In this document: positions 54,087 to 61,877 of the stretch, in pieces | Position numbering within the stretch: position 1 is the stretch's first letter | Layout of the letters: every line of letters begins with the position of its first letter | Origin: Cellulomonas soli | Lineage (GTDB): Bacteria; Actinomycetota; Actinomycetes; Actinomycetales; Cellulomonadaceae | Assembly (NCBI RefSeq): GCF_013409305.1 | Contig: NZ_JACBZJ010000001.1 | Coordinates: forward strand, 558,001-622,000 | DNA length: 64,000 bases | Reading direction: 5' to 3' | Notes under the pieces: generated by a model | What the model was told of the DNA's origin: nothing | The model's input: the letters and a program-made list of their open reading frames with translations, nothing else | The model's database searches: none | Translations under genes and position numbers: made by a program

Positions 54087-55045
54087 CCCGCGGCGGCACG
54101 GCCGTCCGGGACGCCGTCGTGGCGATCGGCGTGCTGGTGCTCGCCGGGTGCTCGCCCGGGACGCCCGGTCCCGACGACCCGGCGGTCAGTGCGTCGCCGG
54201 GCGCCGGGACGTCGGCGCGGCACGCAGGCCCCCTGGAGGAGCTGCTCCTGCAGCGCACCGGTGGCGGCGACATCTCGGTCGCCGAGGACCCGGCGGCCGC
54301 CGCCGTCGAGCAGACCCGGGTCGTCGAGGAACGGGTCGCCGCCTGCATGACGGCCGCAGGGTTCGAGTACACGCCGCAGGTGCCCGCGGTGGCCGACGTC
54401 GTCGTCGGGACGGGTCCCGCCCAGGGCTCGGCGGAGTTCGTCGAGCGGTACGGGTACGGGATCGCGAACCCTCCCCCGGACACGGTCGACGGGATCAGCT
54501 GGTCGCTGGAAGGGAGCGACTGGGAGTACGTGTCCTCGCTGTCCGCGGCCGCCAAGGAGGCCTACGACGACGCGCTGTGGGGGCCCGTCACGGCCACCGA
54601 GGGTGACGTCGTCACGCGGGAGGGCGGGTGCCGCGACACCGCGTGGCTCGGCCCGACCGGCACCGACGCGTTCGCCGGGCTGTCCGAGGAGGCCTCCGCG
54701 TTCCTCGCCGCGCTCGGCGACGACCCCGCGTTCGCGCAGGTCGACACCGCATGGTCCGGCTGCATGTCCGAGCAGGGGTACCTGTACGCCGACCCGGACG
54801 CCGCCGTGCAGGACTTCGTCGACCGGTCCACGGCGCTGATCGACCCCGAGACCAGGGTGAGCGACGCCGAGGGCACCGCCGCGCTCGCCGAGGACGAGCT
54901 CGCGACGGCAGCTGCGGACCTGGCCTGCCGCGCGCAGACCGGGTACGACGAGGAGCACGCCACGATCGCGGACGAGCTGCAGCAGGAGTGGGTCGACCTG
55001 CACCGGACCGAGCTCGACGCCTGGCAGCAGGCGTCCGAGCAGTGA
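54083..55045 (+). CDS. Lipoprotein 2 of the paralogous set
   Basis: A 320-residue paralogue. Lipobox LAGC (C23) is followed by a Ser/Pro/Gly-rich linker. The shared blocks are VAACMTAAGFEY, ERYGYGI, GGC, WSGCMSEQGY, LACRAQTGY and HRTELDAW. ATG 54083 overlaps gene 1 by 4 bp. No domain is recognised. Relative to lipoprotein 1 it has a longer linker and an additional acidic segment before the last cysteine. Confidence 0.85.
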   Translation: MTRGGTAVRDAVVAIGVLVLAGCSPGTPGPDDPAVSASPGAGTSARHAGPLEELLLQRTGGGDISVAEDPAAAAVEQTRVVEERVAACMTAAGFEYTPQVPAVADVVVGTGPAQGSAEFVERYGYGIANPPPDTVDGISWSLEGSDWEYVSSLSAAAKEAYDDALWGPVTATEGDVVTREGGCRDTAWLGPTGTDAFAGLSEEASAFLAALGDDPAFAQVDTAWSGCMSEQGYLYADPDAAVQDFVDRSTALIDPETRVSDAEGTAALAEDELATAAADLACRAQTGYDEEHATIADELQQEWVDLHRTELDAWQQASEQ

Positions 55046-55114
55046 GGCCGTCTCCTCCCCCGGGCGGGCGCCCGCTCCCCCCGAAGGACGATGTGCGCCC
55101 ACTGTGCGCGCCCT

Positions 55115-55120
55115 TAGCGT
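55115..55120 (+). promoter_or_regulatory. Internal -10 box before lipoprotein 3
   Basis: TAGCGT in the 209-bp gap, 134 bp before the start. It could give the second exporter half its own transcript. Confidence 0.45.
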
Positions 55121-55175
55121 GCATGCCGGAGCCCTGCCTGCCCTCCGACGGCGCTGCGCACCGAACACGGCACAC

Positions 55176-55211
55176 AGCACGTCACGGAGCACGTCACGGC
55201 GCACGGCACGA
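55176..55211 (+). repeat. 12-bp tandem repeat in the leader of lipoprotein 3
   Basis: Two perfect units AGCACGTCACGG (55176-55187, 55188-55199) and one degenerate unit up to 55211. The adjacent region continues with GCACGG/GGGCACGA variants. Located about 44-79 bp before the start codon. Confidence 0.7.
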
Positions 55212-55254
55212 ACCAGGGCACGAACTTGTCGACACCTCGAGGAAGGCACGACCC

Positions 55255-56229
55255 ATGACCCGGACCCGCTGGACCGCTGCGACGGTTGCCTGCGCAGCAC
55301 TGCTGCTCGCCGGCTGCTCCTCCTCCGGCGGTTCCGACGGTGGAGGCAAGCCGGTGACCGCGGAGGAGCGGCAGGACACGCCGCTGACCCAGTACATGAC
55401 GAAGATCGGCGGGGACCAGCAGTCCGAGGAGGACTACGCGGCCCTGAACGTGAAGTCCGAGGAGTCCGTCGCCGCCTGCATGCTCGCCCTCGGGTTCGAG
55501 TACATCCCGGTGGACAACAGCGGCCAGTCGGTGGACCTCACCGGCGACCTCGAGTACACCAGCCGCGAGTACGCCGAGAAGTACGGCTACGGGATGGCGA
55601 CGACCTACGAGGCGAGCCAGGCCCAGAGCGAGGAGTGGGTCGACCCGAACCAGGACTACGTCTCGGCGATGTCCGAGTCGGAGATGGCGGCGTACTACGA
55701 GGCGCTGTACGGGCCGCAGACCGAGTACGTCGAGGGCGAGGAGCCGACCGAGTACGACTGGACGACGGCCGGTTGCCAGGGCGCAGCGCAGCACGAGGTC
55801 TTCGGGGACATGACCGCCGCCTACGAGATGGACGAGTTCGCCTCGTTGCAGGAGGAGATGTCGACCCTGTACGAGCAGATGCAGGCGGACCCGGCGTACG
55901 ACGAGATCGAGACCGCCTGGGCTACGTGCATGGCCGACGCCGGGTACGACTACGCGACGCAGACGGCCGCCACCGAGGACATCAACGAGCAGATGAACGC
56001 CGTCTGGGAAGGCGTCGACGGCGAGAGCGCGGACCAGAGCGCGATCGACGCCGGGATCGCCGAGGTCGCCAAGGAGGAGATCAAGGTCGCCACCGCCGAC
56101 TTCGACTGCCGCGACGAGACCGGGTACGACCGCAAGCAGCTCGACATCCAGATCCGGCTCGAGCAGGCGTTCGTCGACCAGCACAAGGCCGAGCTGGACG
56201 CCTGGGTCGCGGCGGCGACGCAGAAGTGA
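55255..56229 (+). CDS. Lipoprotein 3 of the paralogous set
   Basis: A 324-residue acidic paralogue. Signal peptide with lipobox LAGC (C21), then a Ser/Gly linker. Shared blocks: VAACMLALGFEY, EKYGYGM, AGC, WATCMADAGY, FDCRDETGY, HKAELDAW. It is much more acidic (many E/D/Y residues) than paralogues 1 and 2, and reads from a stronger signal peptide. ATG 55255 has GAGGAA upstream. The stop overlaps the second adaptor start by 4 bp, so it belongs with the second exporter. Confidence 0.86.
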   Translation: MTRTRWTAATVACAALLLAGCSSSGGSDGGGKPVTAEERQDTPLTQYMTKIGGDQQSEEDYAALNVKSEESVAACMLALGFEYIPVDNSGQSVDLTGDLEYTSREYAEKYGYGMATTYEASQAQSEEWVDPNQDYVSAMSESEMAAYYEALYGPQTEYVEGEEPTEYDWTTAGCQGAAQHEVFGDMTAAYEMDEFASLQEEMSTLYEQMQADPAYDEIETAWATCMADAGYDYATQTAATEDINEQMNAVWEGVDGESADQSAIDAGIAEVAKEEIKVATADFDCRDETGYDRKQLDIQIRLEQAFVDQHKAELDAWVAAATQK

Positions 56230-57830
56230 GCGCTCGCGCCCGCGTCGCCGGAAGCCGACGCACGATCATCCTGCTCGCCGTCGTCGCCGTGCTGTCCCTG
56301 GTCGCGGGCCTGGGCCTGAGCCGCCTCGTGCAGTCCCCCGGCGCTGCCGCGGCCGAGGCCGCCCCGCCCGCTGCCGGGCCGATCACGGTCCCGGTCGAGC
56401 GACGGGTGATCGCGAACGACGTCGTGCTGCGCGGCGACGTCGGCTACGAGGACCCGGTGCCGGTCCGGGTCGAGACCGGTGAGATCGAGGGGCGGGCGGT
56501 CGTCACCGGGCAGGTGCCCGCGGTCGGGGCCACCCTCGACGCGACCTCCGTCGCCCTCGAGGTGGCCGGCCGCCCGGTCATCGTGCTCCCGGGCGACCTG
56601 CCGACGTACCGCACGCTGCGCGCCGGGGTCTCGGGCCCGGACGTCAGCCAGCTCAAGGCCGCGCTCGGCGCGCTCGGCATCGACGCGGGCGACCCGGCCT
56701 CCGACGAGTACGACGCCAAGGCCGCTGCCGGGGTGCGCGCGCTCTACCAGAGGGTCGGCTACGAACCCCCGTCCGCGACCGAGGACCTGGCCGCGGCGGT
56801 CAAGGCCGCGCAGCAGGGTGTGACCGCCGCCGAGGAGGACCTCGCGGCCGCGAAGCGCGAGCTCACGACGGCACAGGCCGGACCGACCACCGCGCACCTG
56901 ACCGAGCTGGACGCGGCCGTGAACGTCGCGCGCGTGACGCTCGAGGACGCCCAGGCGGCGTGCACCGCACCCACCGACGAGGTGCCCTGCGACCGTGCGG
57001 GCCTGACCCGCGCGCAGGGCGACCTCGACGTCGCGCTGGCCGCACGGGACGAGGCGGACAACCCTGCCGACACCTCGGCGCAGTCCGCGACCGTCACCTC
57101 GGCGTCGTCCCGGCTGACGGAGGCGCGGGCGGACCTGGCGACGGCGAAGCAGGCGACGCTGACGCCGCTGCCGGCCAGCGAGGTCGTGTTCATGGCGGCG
57201 CTCCCCCGACGCGTCGACGACGTCACGGTCAAGCGGGGCGGCACGGTGGAGGGTCCGGTGATGAGCGTCTCGGGCGCGACGCTGGAGATCGTGGGCTCGG
57301 CGGCGAAGTCGGACGCCGACCTGCTGACGGTCGGTGCCGTCGGCTCGATCCTGCTCGACGACCAGGAGATCCCGGTGAAGGTCACGGCGGTCGCGCCCGA
57401 GGAGGCAGCGGACGACGCGACGGACGGCACCCAGGGCGACACGTCCGAGCAGTCCGCCGCGCCCACCGCCGGCCGGTTCGCCATCACGTTCTCGCCCGAC
57501 GCGCTCACGCCCGAGCAGGTCGTCGCGCTGCAGGGCACGAACGTGCGCATCCGCGTCCCGGTCGGGTCGACGGAGGGCGAGGTCCTGGCCGTGCCGCTCG
57601 CCGCCCTGACCGCGGGTCCCGGTGGCGAGTCCCGGGTGGAGCTCTCGCACGGCGAGACGAGCGAGCTCGTGACGGTGACGACCGGCCTGGCCGCGCAGGG
57701 GTACGTCGAGATCGCCTCGTCCACACCGGCGCTGGCCGAGGGTGACCTCGTCGTGGTGGGCATCACGGGGTCCGACCCGTCGTCGGCGGGCGACGAGGCG
57801 ACCGCAGGTGAGGACGGTTCCGACGCATGA
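56226..57830 (+). CDS. MacA-like adaptor 2 with peptidoglycan-binding domain
   Basis: A 534-residue adaptor. N-terminal membrane helix (TIILLAVVAVLSLVAGLGLS); a PG_binding_1-like domain (VSGPDVSQLKAALGALGIDA, then AAGVRALYQRVG, about 135-180); a long coiled-coil pair (AAVKAAQQGVTAAEEDLAAA; RAQGDLDVALAARDEA) and C-terminal barrel domains. GTG 56226 overlaps lipoprotein 3 by 4 bp (GTGA). The peptidoglycan domain would place the adaptor against the cell wall, as expected for a MacAB-like machine in a Gram-positive. Confidence 0.85.
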   Translation: MSARARVAGSRRTIILLAVVAVLSLVAGLGLSRLVQSPGAAAAEAAPPAAGPITVPVERRVIANDVVLRGDVGYEDPVPVRVETGEIEGRAVVTGQVPAVGATLDATSVALEVAGRPVIVLPGDLPTYRTLRAGVSGPDVSQLKAALGALGIDAGDPASDEYDAKAAAGVRALYQRVGYEPPSATEDLAAAVKAAQQGVTAAEEDLAAAKRELTTAQAGPTTAHLTELDAAVNVARVTLEDAQAACTAPTDEVPCDRAGLTRAQGDLDVALAARDEADNPADTSAQSATVTSASSRLTEARADLATAKQATLTPLPASEVVFMAALPRRVDDVTVKRGGTVEGPVMSVSGATLEIVGSAAKSDADLLTVGAVGSILLDDQEIPVKVTAVAPEEAADDATDGTQGDTSEQSAAPTAGRFAITFSPDALTPEQVVALQGTNVRIRVPVGSTEGEVLAVPLAALTAGPGGESRVELSHGETSELVTVTTGLAAQGYVEIASSTPALAEGDLVVVGITGSDPSSAGDEATAGEDGSDA

Positions 57831-58546
57831 GCGTCCTCGACGTGCTGGCCGAGCCCGAGCTCGGCACCGACCCGTCGGCCGTCATCGAGCTCGTCGACCT
57901 GGCCCGTCAGTTCCCCGGCGACCCGCCCGTGCACGCGCTGCACCCCTCGAACCTGCGGGTCGCGGCAGGTGAGTACGTCTCGGTGATCGGGCCGTCGGGT
58001 TCGGGCAAGTCGACGCTCCTGCACCTGCTGGGCCTGCTCGACCGGCCCACCGAGGGCGAGTACCTGCTGGCCGGGGTGCCGACCTCACGGGCGAGCGAGC
58101 GGGACCGCGCGGCGCTGCGCGCCGGGGTCATCGGCTTCGTGTTCCAGGCGTTCCACCTGCTCCCGCACCGCAGCGTGCTGGAGAACGTGCTGCTGGCCAC
58201 CCTGTACTCGGGCGTGCCGCGCGGGGAACGGCGGGAGCGGGCGCTCGCCGCCCTCGACCGCGTGCACCTGGGGCACCGCGTGGACTTCCTGCCGACGGTG
58301 CTGTCCGGCGGCGAACGGCAGCGGGTGGCCGTGGCACGCGCGGTCGTCGCCCAGCCGCACGTCCTGCTGGCCGACGAGCCGACCGGCAACCTGGACTCGG
58401 AGAACTCGGCGAGCGTGCTCGACCTGTTCGACGAGCTGCACCGCGACGGCCTGACGCTCCTGGTGATCACGCACGACGCGGCCGTCTCGGCCCGTGCGCA
58501 GCGCCGCGTCCGGATCGCCGACGGCCGTCTGACGGAGATGCCGTGA
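57827..58546 (+). CDS. MacB-type ABC transporter ATP-binding protein 2
   Basis: A 239-residue ATPase with Walker A GPSGSGKS (55-62), FVFQAFHLLPHR Q-loop, signature LSGGERQRV, Walker B LADEPTGNLD and H-loop VITHD. ATG 57827 overlaps the adaptor stop by 4 bp. Closer to the textbook MacB/LolD length than ATPase 1. Confidence 0.94.
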   Translation: MSVLDVLAEPELGTDPSAVIELVDLARQFPGDPPVHALHPSNLRVAAGEYVSVIGPSGSGKSTLLHLLGLLDRPTEGEYLLAGVPTSRASERDRAALRAGVIGFVFQAFHLLPHRSVLENVLLATLYSGVPRGERRERALAALDRVHLGHRVDFLPTVLSGGERQRVAVARAVVAQPHVLLADEPTGNLDSENSASVLDLFDELHRDGLTLLVITHDAAVSARAQRRVRIADGRLTEMP

Positions 58547-59787
58547 AGGGCCTGCCCCGACCATCGCGTCGCGACCGGTTCGGTGCGCAGGACCTGCTCG
58601 CCGAGGCGTCCGCCGGGATCGGTGCGCGTCCGGGGCGCCTGCTGCTCACGATCCTCGGGACCGTGCTGGGCATCGCCTCGGTCGTGGTGACGATCGGGCT
58701 CGCGCAGACCGCGGCCGGCCAGATCAACAAGCAGTTCGACGCCGTCGCGGCCACGCAGGCCATGGCGAAGCCGTCGACGTCCCGCGGGTGGGACGGCACG
58801 GAGCGGGCCACGAGCGCCCTGCCGTGGGACGCCGCGGACCGCGCGGCCAGGCTCGCGGGCGTCGAGGCGGCCGGGACGGTCGCCACGGTGGACGTCGGCG
58901 ACGCCACGGTGACGACGGTGCCGGTCAACGACCCCTCGCAGCCGCCGGTCACGGCTCCCAAGGTCCTGGCGACCTCCGCCGGGCTGCTCGAGGCCGTGCA
59001 GGGCAGGGTCGTCACCGGCCGGTACTTCGACGAGGGGCACGACGCCCGGGGCGACCGGGTCGTGGTGCTCGGCGCCCGGGCGGCGCAGCGGCTCGGGGTG
59101 AGCCGGGTGGACACGCAGCCGTCGGTGTTCATCGGCGAGCGGGCCTACCAGGTGATCGGCATCATCGATGACGTCCTGCGTCGTTCGGACCTGCTCGACG
59201 CCGTGGTGATGCCGATGGGCACGGCCCGGACCGACTACGGCCTCACGGCGGCCGAGGAGCTCCACCTGCACGTCGCGGTGGGTTCCGGCCCGGTGATCGG
59301 CCAGCAGCTGCCGATCGCGCTCGACCCGAACGACCCGGAGACCGTGCAGGTCCAGGTCCCGCCGTCGACGTCGGCCGTGCGGGAGTCGGTGCAGGCCGAC
59401 GTGAACACGATCTTCCTGGCTCTCGGTGGGGTGGCCCTGCTGATCGGCGGCGTCGGGATCGCGAACGTCACGCTGCTGTCGGTGATGGAACGGGCCGGTG
59501 AGATCGGCCTGCGCCGGGCGCTGGGCGCGACCAAGCGGGACATCGCGGCCCAGTTCATGCTCGAGTCGGTCGTGATCGGCCTGCTCGGCGGGCTCGTCGG
59601 CGCCGCGCTCGGTGTGGCGGCGGTGGTCTCGGTCTCGGCGGCCCAGCAGTGGACGCCGCTGCTGGACCTGCCCGTCGTGGGCGCCGCGGCCCTGGCCGGT
59701 GGTGCGATCGGTCTGGCGGCCGGCGTGTACCCGGCGCTGAAGGCGGCGTCAGTCGAGCCGATCACGGCGCTGCGCGGCGGGGTCTGA
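58543..59787 (+). CDS. MacB/FtsX-type ABC permease 2
   Basis: A 414-residue permease. First helix (LLLTILGTVLGIASVVVTIGL), extracytoplasmic domain about 60-285, and three C-terminal helices with GEIGLRRALGATKRDIAAQF. GTG 58543 overlaps the ATPase stop by 4 bp (GTGA). Last gene of the block; no terminator hairpin is obvious before the convergent ArsR gene. Confidence 0.93.
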   Translation: MKGLPRPSRRDRFGAQDLLAEASAGIGARPGRLLLTILGTVLGIASVVVTIGLAQTAAGQINKQFDAVAATQAMAKPSTSRGWDGTERATSALPWDAADRAARLAGVEAAGTVATVDVGDATVTTVPVNDPSQPPVTAPKVLATSAGLLEAVQGRVVTGRYFDEGHDARGDRVVVLGARAAQRLGVSRVDTQPSVFIGERAYQVIGIIDDVLRRSDLLDAVVMPMGTARTDYGLTAAEELHLHVAVGSGPVIGQQLPIALDPNDPETVQVQVPPSTSAVRESVQADVNTIFLALGGVALLIGGVGIANVTLLSVMERAGEIGLRRALGATKRDIAAQFMLESVVIGLLGGLVGAALGVAAVVSVSAAQQWTPLLDLPVVGAAALAGGAIGLAAGVYPALKAASVEPITALRGGV

Positions 59788-59820
59788 CCTCTCCGCCCGG
59801 GTGCCGGTCGGCGTCCGCGG

Positions 59821-60402
59821 TCAGCCGGCCTGCGGGCGCCGCGAGACGTCCTCGTGCACGGCCAGGAAGACCGAGTACGGCGTGCCGTCCGGGTCGGGCG
59901 CCCGGGCGGCGAAGTCCTGGAGCACGGCATGCAGGCGTCCGCGCAGCTCGTCGAGCCCCGCGTCGTCGAGCCGCAGCCCGAGGCGGGTCGCGTCGACGCC
60001 GTCGGGCTCGACGAGGGCGACCTCCTCGAGGAACGTGTCGATGAGGATGCGGGACTTGCCCGGGAACGACGGCGACGTCCACGAGCGGCCGGTCGCCCGG
60101 TAGGGCACCTCGCGGGACCCGCGGGCGCCCCGGCGGACGGGTTCGGCGCGCAGGAACCCGCGTTCGACGAGCGTGCGGACGTGGTGCAGGACCGTGGCGG
60201 GGTTCTTCTCGAGCCGGACGGCGATCTCCCGGTTGGTCAGCGGTTCGTCGAGGCACAGCCGCAGGATCCGCAGCCGGAGCGTCGAGGCGAGCGCCCGGGC
60301 GTCGGCGTCCCGCTCGGCCTCGCTGCTGGTCTCGCTGCTGGTCTCGCTGCTGGCCTCGCTGCTGGTCTCGCTGCCGGGCTCGTGCAGGGCGTCGGGTTCC
60401 AC
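59821..60402 (-). CDS. ArsR/winged-helix regulator of the divergent MFS exporter
   Basis: A 193-residue regulator with a winged HTH (LTNREIAVRLEKNPATVLHH) and an activator-like C-terminal part. Upstream of the HTH is a Ser/Glu/Thr repeat (ETSSE units) encoded by a 12-bp repeat. GTG 60402 is the best-placed start in frame; a TTG upstream would add residues across the operator and is less likely. It is divergent from the MFS gene with a perfect inverted repeat in between, so it probably represses both. Confidence 0.82.
   Translation of the reverse strand: MEPDALHEPGSETSSEASSETSSETSSEAERDADARALASTLRLRILRLCLDEPLTNREIAVRLEKNPATVLHHVRTLVERGFLRAEPVRRGARGSREVPYRATGRSWTSPSFPGKSRILIDTFLEEVALVEPDGVDATRLGLRLDDAGLDELRGRLHAVLQDFAARAPDPDGTPYSVFLAVHEDVSRRPQAG
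60318..60372. repeat. 12-bp tandem repeat inside the ArsR-type gene
   Basis: Four to five units of the form CTGGTCTCGCTG, one with a T-to-C change (CTGGCC...). It encodes SSE(T/A) units near the N-terminus. In frame, so copy-number change would alter length without breaking the protein. Confidence 0.7.
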
Positions 60403-60420
60403 CCGGCGAGCCTCGCATAT

Positions 60421-60440
60421 TGATTGACATTCCTCAATCA
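60421..60440. promoter_or_regulatory. Operator and promoter between ArsR and MFS genes
   Basis: Perfect inverted repeat TGATTGA-CATTCC-TCAATCA. It overlaps the MFS promoter (-35 TTGACA at 60424-60429, 17-nt spacer, -10 TCATCC at 60447-60452), so binding would block MFS transcription. Confidence 0.75.
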
Positions 60441-60459
60441 GTCGCGTCATCCTGCCCGC

Positions 60460-61761
60460 ATGACCTCGTCCGCCACCGCTGCCCCGCGGCGCTCCCTGGT
60501 CCGCCACCCCGACTTCCGACGGCTGTGGACCGGCGACGCGCTCGGCCAGCTCGGCGCGCAGCTCAGCTCCCTCGCCCTGCCGATCCTGGCCGTGCAGCAG
60601 CTCGCCGCGACCGCCTGGCAGATGGGCGTGCTCAACGCCGCCGAGAGCGCCGCCTTCCTGGTCATCGGCCTGCCCGCGGGCGCGTGGGTCGACCGCATGC
60701 GCAAGCGTCGGGTGCTCATCACGGCGGACGTCGTGCGTGCGGCCGTGCTGGCGGGTGTCGTCGTCGCCGCCTGGACCGGGCACGCCTCCATGCCGCTGCT
60801 CTACGGCGCCGGCGTCGCGATCAGCGTGGCCACCGTGTTCTTCGACGTCGCCCACCAGTCCTACGTGCCCGGTCTCGTCGGCCTCGAGCACGTCGTCGAG
60901 GGCAACGCCAAGCTGCAGGCCACGCAGTCCGTCGCGATGGTCGCCGCCCCCGCGTTCGGCGGCTGGCTGCTGCGGTTCGTCTCGGCGGCCTCGCTCGTCG
61001 GCGTCAACGTGGTCACCTACGTCGTGTCCGCCGTCGCGGTGTCCCGGATCCGGCACCGTGAGGAGCCGCCCGACCCCGCCGACCGGCGCCCGCTGCGGAC
61101 CGAGATCGCCGAGGGCCTCCGGTTCGTCCTCCAGCAGCCGCTGCTGCGCCGGATCGTCGCGTGCACCGCGACCTCCAACCTGTTCAACTCGGTCGGCTCG
61201 GCGGTCGTGGTGATCTACGCGCTGCGTACCGTCGGGCTCGACGAGGCCGCCTTCGGCACCGTCCTGTCGGCGTCCGCGATCGGCGGGCTCGTCGGGGCGC
61301 TCGTCGCAGACCGGGCCGCACGGCTCGTCGGCGAGGGCCGCATCATCCCGGTCTCCGCCCTGCTCAGCGCACCCGCGTACGCACTGACCCCGCTCGCTCT
61401 CGTGCTGCCGCTGCCCCCGCAGGTGCTCCTCGTCATCGGGGGCGTGGCCTTCAGCTTCTCGGTCGTCGTCTACAACGTCGCGCAGGTGAGCTACCGGCAA
61501 CGGCTGTGCCCGCCCGCGCTGCTCGGCCGGATGAACGCCTCGGTCCGGTTCCTCGTCTGGGGCACGATGCCGATCGGCGGGCTGCTCGGCGGGTGGCTCG
61601 GCACCGCGCTCGGGCCCGTGCCCACGCTGTGGGTCGCGACGGTCGGCATGGGGTTGGGTGCGCTGCCCGTGCTCCTGTCCCCGCTCGTGCGGATGCGCGA
61701 GCTGCCGGTCGACACGGCCGGCACCGAGGTCGAGGCCCCCTCGACGCAGCCCCTGCCCTGA
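60460..61761 (+). CDS. MFS exporter (MFS_3/EntS-like), second copy
   Basis: A 433-residue exporter with about 12 membrane helices and AWVDRMRKRRVLI in the loop after helix 2. It shares layout and sequence pattern (for example YRQRLCPPALLGRMNAS against YRQAVTPRVMLGRVNS) with the exporter at 6310-7578, so the two are paralogues. ATG 60460 is 7 nt after TCATCC (leaderless). Regulated by the divergent ArsR-type protein. Substrate unknown; macrolide-like drugs are typical for the family. Confidence 0.88.
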   Translation: MTSSATAAPRRSLVRHPDFRRLWTGDALGQLGAQLSSLALPILAVQQLAATAWQMGVLNAAESAAFLVIGLPAGAWVDRMRKRRVLITADVVRAAVLAGVVVAAWTGHASMPLLYGAGVAISVATVFFDVAHQSYVPGLVGLEHVVEGNAKLQATQSVAMVAAPAFGGWLLRFVSAASLVGVNVVTYVVSAVAVSRIRHREEPPDPADRRPLRTEIAEGLRFVLQQPLLRRIVACTATSNLFNSVGSAVVVIYALRTVGLDEAAFGTVLSASAIGGLVGALVADRAARLVGEGRIIPVSALLSAPAYALTPLALVLPLPPQVLLVIGGVAFSFSVVVYNVAQVSYRQRLCPPALLGRMNASVRFLVWGTMPIGGLLGGWLGTALGPVPTLWVATVGMGLGALPVLLSPLVRMRELPVDTAGTEVEAPSTQPLP

Positions 61762-61765
61762 TCCG

Positions 61766-61877
61766 TTGACCTGCGTTCTCGCCCCGGCCTAGGGTCGAGC
61801 GCACCGTCCGGGAGCCGCGAGGCGAACCCGGGACGCAGCCGCTCGGCGCACGCACGCATCGTGATCGGGAGGGGCCC
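61766..61877 (+). promoter_or_regulatory. Promoter and structured 5' leader of the nucleobase permease
   Basis: TTGACC (61766-61771), 18-nt spacer, TAGGGT (61790-61795). The leader of about 75 nt contains GTCCGGG...CCCGGGAC, an imperfect 8-9-bp stem, and ends in GGGAGGGG before the ATG. A riboswitch is conceivable but I could not match a known class. Confidence 0.55.

Noticed and set aside
61796..61877. Guanidine-I (ykkC) or TPP riboswitch before the NCS1 permease
   Set aside because: The opening CTAGGGT and CCGGGAG strings are suggestive, but the conserved ACGG/GGGAUAAAAGCC and CUGAGA cores are absent, so no class is called.
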